Part shown: positions 56,976 through 64,000 of the stretch, piece after piece
Position numbering within the stretch: the first letter of the stretch is position 1
Layout: every line of letters begins with the position of its first letter
Assembly: GCA_015680685.1 (NCBI GenBank)
Contig: MNCI01014441.1
Coordinates: forward strand, 599,638-663,637
Length of the DNA: 64,000 nucleotides
Direction of reading: 5' to 3'
Origin: Gnetum montanum
Lineage: Eukaryota; Streptophyta; Gnetopsida; Gnetales; Gnetaceae
The notes under the pieces: generated by a model
What the model was told of the DNA's origin: nothing
The model's database searches: none
What the model saw: only the letters and a program-made list of their open reading frames with translations
Position numbers and translations under genes: made by a program

Positions 56976-59900
56976 TTACGCATTCCCTTTACCACAACTG
57001 TCTCCTGTATCCCCTAGTTGAAGCTCTACTTCGAGGAGGTCGTCCTCATAGAGGCCACCCTTTGCACGAGGAACCCCTTGATAAGGACGATGACCCTTCA
57101 ATACGCTCTATTTCCTGTAAACCCTCTTCATGAGGATCACCACCTTCGTTAGCTTCATCCTATCGAGGAATTTCCTCAGGTCATTTCTGTGATCAGACAT
57201 GGTATATAGATTAACATCATCATCAAAACTAGGTAGGTATAATGAAAACGTAATAATACTGCAACTTACCTGTGATGGTCCCACCTTAGCAGCAAAGGGG
57301 ACTTACTCTAATCCGATCCACAGACGATGCATGATTTCATCCTCGATAAGCTTAGACCAAACCTCATCCCCTAGATTGGTTCTAGCCTTGACCTTCCCCT
57401 TCTCCACAGGAGTCCATCGGGGTGGTTCAGGGAAGAAAGAAGGGACAGTAGTCTCACCTCCAGGAAGAGTCACTTCTCTTTCCGATGAAGCACTCACCAT
57501 CACTTGCTCCTAGAACTTTTCAAATGTCTGGGAAGCACCAATAACGTTGAGAAATAGTCGAAGGGATTGAGCCTCAATGGCAGAGTCCCTATAATGTTGA
57601 CAATAGGCAGCACTTTCTCGTTTGTAGACCTGTTTGTGATATTTTTGCGTCTACCCCCACTCTTGAATACTCGCACTAAAGTCCTTCCAGTCCTAGTTCT
57701 TCTGAGCAAGGATGTCCATTTGCATACGTTGTTCAACCGATTCGTGACTAGTTTGGACACTGTTCCTGATGACAACCCAATAATCAACGTAGTCAACGAT
57801 AGCTGTCCTCCAGTCCTCACTTCCTGTCCCCTTGGCTTGTAGGAATTCATTCCGTGATCTTAGATCCCCAACCTCATCGCGTAGAGCCACTCTCTCCTTC
57901 TCCGACCTCTGCAATCTCTTCCAGAGGTCCTCGTTTATGCCCTGACATTTCGACAAGTAGCGAGTCGAGTGTAGAGCACATTTATGCATATCATCATAAA
58001 TGTTGTATGTCATGACGTTCACTTTTGATGAGGGCTCGGTGATGTCTAGATCGATAGGCTCTAATGGGTCCCATCTGAGGCAAGGTCCAAATAACATGAA
58101 AATAATGGTTAAGCATAATTAAGTAGCATAATGCCATAGTAAAACAACCTCTGTGTAATGATTGTAGCGTACCAGCTTCAAGATCGATTCGCTCTAAGCG
58201 ACCGATCATATCTTGAACGACCCCTTCCATAAATGCAAATTTATCAGGAAATTCGCCGCATGATTGAGTCGCCGCCACTATCAAGGGCATGCTCTGGTCA
58301 CTTGTTACGTAGGACAAAAGGTATGATTGAGATATTACGATAACTAGTACAAAATAAAAATTAATTTTATCAAGCGACAAACCACTTGCCTCAGTTAATT
58401 CCAGCCGAAAGGACTTCGACATCTTCCACAGTTATTTCCTCTTCACACACAGGAGGCTATGCACTCCTCGCTTTATTAACTAGGGCCTCTTCTTCCGAGA
58501 CCGAGGCCCCTTCTCCGCGTCCTAAGATCATAGCCCCTGTTTTAGGGGTCAACCGGTCTGCTACCTTTTCCCTCGCTATTATACGACATGACTATTTAAC
58601 ATAAGATTTCATTTTTGTTCAACAAATGTTACGCTATAGTCTCTACACAAATCATAACCGCTAACACATTTGAACATATACCGCTTGGAAGAATACTCCG
58701 CTGGAACCTAATTTGCATCTTTTTCTCGACACCACCCGCTAGCTCGGTAGATCCCTCGTTTAAACGAGGCTTTTTCGGTAGCACTAACGAATCCACTATC
58801 TCAGCAGCCAAGCGCTTCCCCCTCGACACATCACCAATGTAAGAGGGGCATGCTCCACCCACACTATCTTGGCCTCACGTTCAAGGTGCCTCCATACTCC
58901 TAGTCATTACCGACAACGACTCCCCAATCCCCTCAAGAGGATCTTGCGACCGGATAGTGCTGAAAATATGGGAGATCCATGGTTTAGATATCTAGCTCCG
59001 ATCTTGTTGCACCTAGACCCCATTCCTTTAGACCACTAGAAATTCGGCAAAACGTCGGAAGCAAGCTATGAAGAAGGCAAAATGCACGTTGAAACGAGTT
59101 TCAAGCTTCTGGCGAAGCCTGATCATCTCAATGCGCAAGCTTTTGGCAAAGTAGCTCGCCCAATTGAACTGTGTCCCCTCCTCTAAGACCTCTCACATAA
59201 TTTGAGCCTGCTCAATGGTGAGGAATCTCCCTTGCAAAAGTGTCTTGGGGAAGGATCAGGCCCAAAAAAAGGGGTAAACGGTATGGGCCACCTCCAACTC
59301 AATCCTATCGCCGGGGATCCCCTTAGTTTCTTTCTAAACTCCCAACCACCCCTCTATCTCTTTCTAGAGTTTGGAGCTCCTCTTCAACTTTTCATCTATG
59401 GGAAAGTCATCGGAGGGGACCCCAAAGAGATTGGAAAACAGCTGAGCGTCAATGTCAAAATTTATGCGCACATTACATACACGTACGTAGAGATGCTCAG
59501 CTTCCTCGCTAAAGGAGTTGACCAGGGTTAACATTTCACCTGCAGTGGCATCAGGGGTTACGACCAAGAAAAGGTCCATTAGTCCAGCTTCCTGAATGTT
59601 ATTGGTTACTACAATTGCGGCCGCTCTATGGCCGAGCCAACGTTGTACCTCCTTTATGTCGCCATAATGGAAGAAGAGACTGCTGGCCTCGCGACCTGAA
59701 GCCATGATCGTAATCTCCCTTGATTCCCTGACTATTAACATGAAACCACAGTTAAACCAAGATGATTTCACACCATCATCACACCACATTGACATAATTC
59801 ATTATTACTACAAAGCTTACCAGGCCTGAAAGGTAAAGGGAACGAAGGGACTTTCCTTTGAACATCTACAATGGTAAGGAGGGGTGGTCCAAAGTCCACT

Positions 59901-61179
59901 CCCTATCCAGCCAACCGATCTTCTTACACCTAGAAAAGAAGTCAGCATAACGGGTAGGGTATTTTGGGATCTCGAACACCAGATGTCCCATGACGGCAGC
60001 CCGCACGTTGCTGATAGAGGTAAACTCCCTTATAGCACTCTCAGCCAACGACAATGATAAATGTACCATTATTGCCCATAAGACCGCTTTCATTGATAAA
60101 AAACCTATGCCAGAAACATAGGCAACTCTTTACACTCAATACGCATTCAAACAGTAGTTAGCATTACAATGCTGTGAAGTGAAATGAAAACTTACCCACC
60201 TACGTAATGCACGGTACCAGGTGGATTCTGGAAATAAGTTGTGGGATGACGGGCCACGAATAAAGTGTTATAAGCGTGATAATAATTAAACCTAGGCATT
60301 TCCAAGATCCAGTTTAAATGCCTTAAACCTCTGACATTCTGTTCACGGTCTTGCACCCGCACACTTTCAATCGCACCATCTGAAAGAAATGCTAGGATGC
60401 TCTGCGTCGAATCGACCAATAACATCTCTAAAACAGCTGCAGCTTCATCGCCTGGTAGATGCGACCAAACGATTACGCTGTAGTTGCGAAGTAGAAATTG
60501 CACAAACTCCCACGCGTACCTCTTCGAAACCACACCACCTCCTCCTTTAGACAAGCATGAGGAGGAGGGACATTGGCTGCGGGGACATGAATGCAGCACA
60601 GAACGCCCACGATGTCCAAAACGATTAGGATGGGCTTTAGCATAATACTGTAGGATACAAATGTGCTACTGTTAGATAAAATCTAGACATGAATATTTGT
60701 TACACCACACTAGGGCTCGCACAATTCCTGGAAAATTACAGCGTATACTAGAGGCGCATAGCCAAAACCACCTAAACCCTTGTAACAGCTCAAGGTTCGT
60801 CTCTGATGACGGCGATGAAAGCAAATACTGCGTATTACTCCGACGCACTATATAACTATTATAGAACTCTGATTACATTATATTTACACGCTATACATTA
60901 TCTCTGTACAACATTATTCCTTATCACCTAAACCTTCATAACAATAGTTCAGTTTGTACAAATGGACATTAACGCCCGACCAACATAAGAATCTAAAATA
61001 TACAAATCACGACACTGCAACAAAGATAACAATAGCATAAAAGGGTGAACAGCAACTTACCGGTTAAGTGGAGTAACGTCCAGAACTTCTACTCTGGCCT
61101 ATGAAATCCGCTGCAAACTCTCTTGCATCTCGTCAATCCTGGCCAACTTAGTGTTCTTTCCTTTAACCTTGGGTGCCAT
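56976..61179 (-). pseudogene. Antisense multi-exon gene between protease and RT of element C
   Basis: Homologue of 37515-41573. Exon 1 61179-61061 (119 bp as in B; MAPKVKGKNTKLARIDEMQE), exon 2 60647-60196, exon 3 60104-59821, exon 4 59731-58683 (1049 bp as in B), then exons 5-8 down to TAA at 56978-56976. Donors GTAAGTT, GTAAGTT and GTAAGC and the AG acceptors align with B. Exon 4 has ESREITIMASGREASSLFFH and GDIKEVQRWLGHRAA, then VRINFDIDAQLFSNLFGVPS. Exon 7 has LRWDPLEPIDLDITEPSS and TVPSFFPEPPRWTPVEKG. Stops (for example TAG in exon 1) and shifts show decay. Function unknown; coiled-coil and acidic C-terminus suggest a structural or regulatory protein. Confidence 0.78.
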
Positions 61180-61298
61180 TGTTGCAAAAGTCGCAATTGA
61201 ACAAAGTCCTCATGAAATCCTTTGCTCACGCTCTCTTCTCGCTATAACCAGGGTCGAATTCGTGATATCAGTAACCTGTTTTGAGTATGAACCACTAG

Positions 61299-61304
61299 TT
61301 TATA
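61299..61304 (-). promoter_or_regulatory. TATA box of the antisense gene in element C
   Basis: TTTATAAACTAG on the minus strand, about 120 bases upstream of the ATG at 61179, aligned with CATATAAGTAG in B. Confidence 0.5.
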
Positions 61305-61432
61305 AACAAAATGCTCAAAACCAACTGATTCTTTCTGCCCGATCAACGAGGAACTTTCCCGAAACGCGGGTGTTAGTATGACATAAAACGCAAATATTTG
61401 GGCATTAATGTCGCAGATATCGTGCGAGTTGT

Positions 61433-61652
61433 GGTCCGGAATGACCCTAAACTAATGCAATGCTTATCACCTCGTAATTCGGTAGCATTAACTACGATTT
61501 GTGCAAAAATACAAATCTAACCATTTCGACCCACTAGACGCGCCACGTTACACCTCTCATCTCATTTCATACACTAGCATCTGGGAAGCTTAGCTCAGCA
61601 CTTCTGTTTACAAACTATGCGTATTTGTAACGGTCCACTAAGACTTTAAACT
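61433..61652 (+). repeat. Single hairpin units upstream of the antisense promoter, element C
   Basis: GGTC-CGGAAT-GACC-CTAAACTA (61433-61454) and GTC-CACTAA-GAC followed by TTTAAACTGG (about 61632-61650). Confidence 0.65.
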
Positions 61653-61769
61653 GGAAACTTATCTAACACGTAATTCTGACACAAAAAATAAACAAAACTT
61701 TATCATTTAACAGATTGGCGAAAAAATGATGTAACAACTTCCATTTTTGGCGATTTTTCAAGATCACTC

Positions 61770-63390
61770 GCAAATGGACGCAGCTTTATCCACACCCTTA
61801 GCCTTAACAGGACCGCATGGGAAGGTCATTAGACAGTATGATCACACGCTAGTAGGAACAAACCCTTCCCTTTATGACACAACCATAGGAACATTGGGAA
61901 CATAACCAAACTAGCCAGAACATCTGACCCGAACACTTGACCTGGAGGCTGGTGATGTAACCGAGGACCCTCTCAGTGAGGTCCTTGTGGTTACGCACAA
62001 GGGTGAAAATAAAACTCTTAGGGTTAGTTCTCTCCTAGATCAACAGATGTAGAGTGACATAACCCAAGTGCTCCAAAACAACGCTGCTATGTTCGTGTGG
62101 TCATATGAAGACATGCCGGGTTTAAACCCGAGATTAATACAACACAACATAATCTTAGACCCACTCATCAAACCAATTAGACAGAAGGCATGAAAGATTA
62201 AGCCAGAAATCACGCCAGCAGTGAGTGATGAAATCACCAAGCTATATCAGGCTGGTTTCATTCGCGCTATTGATTACTCAGACTGAGTGTCCAACATCGT
62301 AGTTGTTTCTAAGAAAATGGAAGGCATACGCATTTGCATAGACTTCCGGGATCTGAACAAAGCTACAATTAAGGATAACTTCCCGTTACCAAGTATTGAC
62401 CAATTGATCGACACAACAGCTGGTCACGCGCTCCTATCCTTTATGGATGGTTTTTCAGGTTATAATCAAATTTGTATTAACCCATAGCACCAATTGACCA
62501 CAACATTCATGACGTCTTGGGGAACCTTCTGCTACACCATGATGCCTTTCGAGTTAAAAAATTCTGGAGCAATGTATCAACGAGCCATGACATATATCTT
62601 TAGCGATTATCTCTTAGGGAGATTGAACGACTACGTAGATGACATAGCTGTCAAGTTTATAAAGTCAAAAGATCATTAAGAAGACCTAGAGTTAGTCCTT
62701 AAACAATGTCTCAAACATGACTTACGACTCAACCTAAAGAAGTGCGTGTTCGGAGTCAAAACTAGATGCATGTTGGGGTTTGTGGTATCAGAGACTGGCA
62801 TTTGAGTCAACCTTGACAAGGTTAAAGCCATCGTCAATTTAACACCACCAACAAATCTCAAAGAATTACGTGGGTTACAGGGCAGACTTCAGTTCATCAG
62901 GTAGTTCATCTCAAAGTTAACAGATAAATTACACCCCATGTAACATCTTCTGAAGAAGGGTGTTGATTTCGAATGGAACGATGACTGCCAGCGTGCGTTT
63001 GACAGTTTAAAAGAAGAGCTGCAACATTTACCGACGATTTTCCTGCCATAAAGGAATCAGCCTTTCTACATTTATCTAGCTAACTCGAACGTATCCGTAG
63101 TTGCGTTACTGTGCCAAAAAAGGAACGATGGATTAGAAGCACCTATCTATTATCTCAGTCACGCTCTATTTGCGTATGAAACAAGGTACAACGAAGTGGA
63201 GCATAACTGTTTGGCATTAGTTTTTGCACTTAAAAAATCTAGGCATTATCTTTTCCGTGGTCAGGTCAACATAATTTGTAAAAGTAACGTTCTGCGGGCT
63301 ATCTCCAACAATTTGTATGAAAGTAGTAGGATAGTTCATTGGAAAGCTATCACAGCTGAGTTTAATTTACATTATGTTGGCCAATAATCC
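61770..63390 (+). pseudogene. Reverse transcriptase and RNase H of element C
   Basis: The linker (61770-62060) includes HGKVIRQYDHTLVGTN-like and VVTHKGENKTLRVSSLLD-like sequence. RT: VSKKMEGIRICIDFRDLNKA, LSFMDGFSGYNQI (62287-62487), MTSWGTFCYTMMPFELKNSG, LNDYVDDIAVK (62494-62679). RNase H: FYIYLANSNVSVVALLCQKR-like (63060-63130), IYYLSHALFAYE, EHNCLALVFALKKSRHYLFR (63196-63387). Several stops. Confidence 0.83.
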
Positions 63391-63399
63391 ACCAAAGGC

Positions 63400-63966
63400 C
63401 AAGCCATAGCTGACCAATTAGCAACGTTGCCAATTAACGATCAAGCCACAATAGAACCAGAATTCCCGAACGAACATGTACATAGTTTAAGCCCTGTATC
63501 AACAGGTCTTGAAGCAACATTGTACTTTGATGGAGCTTCAACCACTAAGGGTGGCAGTGTCGCCGTCGTTATTACGCTTACTCCTGAGGATGTGCGTCCA
63601 TCGGCTTACTGCCTGACATTCCCTTGTATGAACAATGTGGTAGAGTATGAGGGGCTCCTCAGAGGGTTGTTGATAGCTAGAGAACTTAACGTTCAACACC
63701 TGGCAATCTGAGGTGATTCGATGCTGGTCATCAATCAAATCATATGAGTCTACGCCTGCAAAGCTGTGCATCTACAGCCCTATTGCGATATGGCTAAAGA
63801 TCTCTTGAAGCAATTTGCAACGATCGATGCCCAACACGTGCTAAGCAACAAAAATGCTGTTGTCGATGCACTGGCAACACTCGTACTAAACGTGCCACCA
63901 CACTTGTTTGCCACTTGGCCCACCTTAATGATAGAATGTGCAGAGCTTGTCATTCAAGTGATGTAG
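63400..63966 (+). pseudogene. Archaeal-type RNase H of element C
   Basis: LYFDGASTTKGGSVAVVITL (first Asp), NVVEYEGLLRGLLIARELNV (Glu), GDSMLVINQI (second Asp), then NAVVDALATLVLNVPPHLF (last Asp). One TGA splits the frame at 63709-63711. Confidence 0.83.
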
Positions 63967-64000
63967 ATTTCTTCATTAAATGTGAGAGGAACGCTAGAAT

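Larger units (their letters stand above)
50681..64000 (+). mobile_element. Element C: Tat/Ogre-like retrotransposon (right end outside window)
   Basis: Plus-strand order: 5' LTR, primer site (52138-52156), gag (about 52470-55240), protease (55250-56075), hairpin array (56252-56785), antisense gene on the minus strand (61179 to 56976), RT with RNase H (61770-63390), archaeal-type RNase H (63400-63966). Integrase and 3' LTR are not in the window. Same family as B, inserted head-to-head into element E. Confidence 0.82.

Overview
The window is plant nuclear DNA from a repeat-rich, large genome, probably a seed plant. The evidence is a plant-type DUF3700 (TSJT1/AILP1) gene with GT-AG introns, a nuclear-type tRNA-Leu(AAG), and dense nested Ty3/gypsy LTR retrotransposons of Athila-like and Tat/Ogre-like type. 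A gymnosperm is possible, but the sequence alone does not settle it.

Layout. (1) 1-8738: a decayed minus-strand Athila-like element (element 1) with a tRNA-Asp-type primer site, gag and a long coiled-coil ORF but no pol. Its 3' LTR is joined to an oppositely oriented LTR of the same family. (2) 8739-15908: the only host-gene island. It holds a four-exon DUF3700 gene (10761-12458), tRNA-Leu, LINE 3' ends, SINE-like pieces and short tandem repeats. (3) 15909-23251: a second Athila-like element (F, minus strand) whose 3' LTR lies in an older truncated LTR. Its RNase H domain is split by a solo LTR with a target-site duplication. Its RT carries a flipped segment of about 330 bp bracketed by single Ns, probably an assembly fault. 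(4) 23252-64000: three Tat-like elements with the lineage-typical second, archaeal-type RNase H. E (minus; 3' LTR 23252-25563) is the host. B (minus; about 30161-47740, both LTRs present) is inserted in E's pol. C (plus; LTR 50681-52131, running off the right edge) is inserted in E's protease.

Most unusual feature. In both B and C a multi-exon gene lies antisense between protease and reverse transcriptase (37515-41573 plus; 56976-61179 minus). It has a conserved start codon, conserved splice sites, an upstream TATA box and near-identical exon lengths. The two copies differ mostly at third codon positions. E keeps what look like its first and last exons. Ogre-type elements are known to have an intron in the sense RNA between PR and RT, so the antisense gene may sit inside that intron. 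The same elements carry arrays of a small hairpin (3-6 bp stem, about 6-nt loop, then TNAAACTR on the sense strand). The stems vary in compensated pairs, and the arrays recur at matching places in B, C and E: after PR, near the antisense promoter, and between integrase and 3' LTR.

Almost all retrotransposon ORFs carry stops or frameshifts and are annotated as pseudogenes. A 386-bp N gap (29775-30160) hides the B/E junction.
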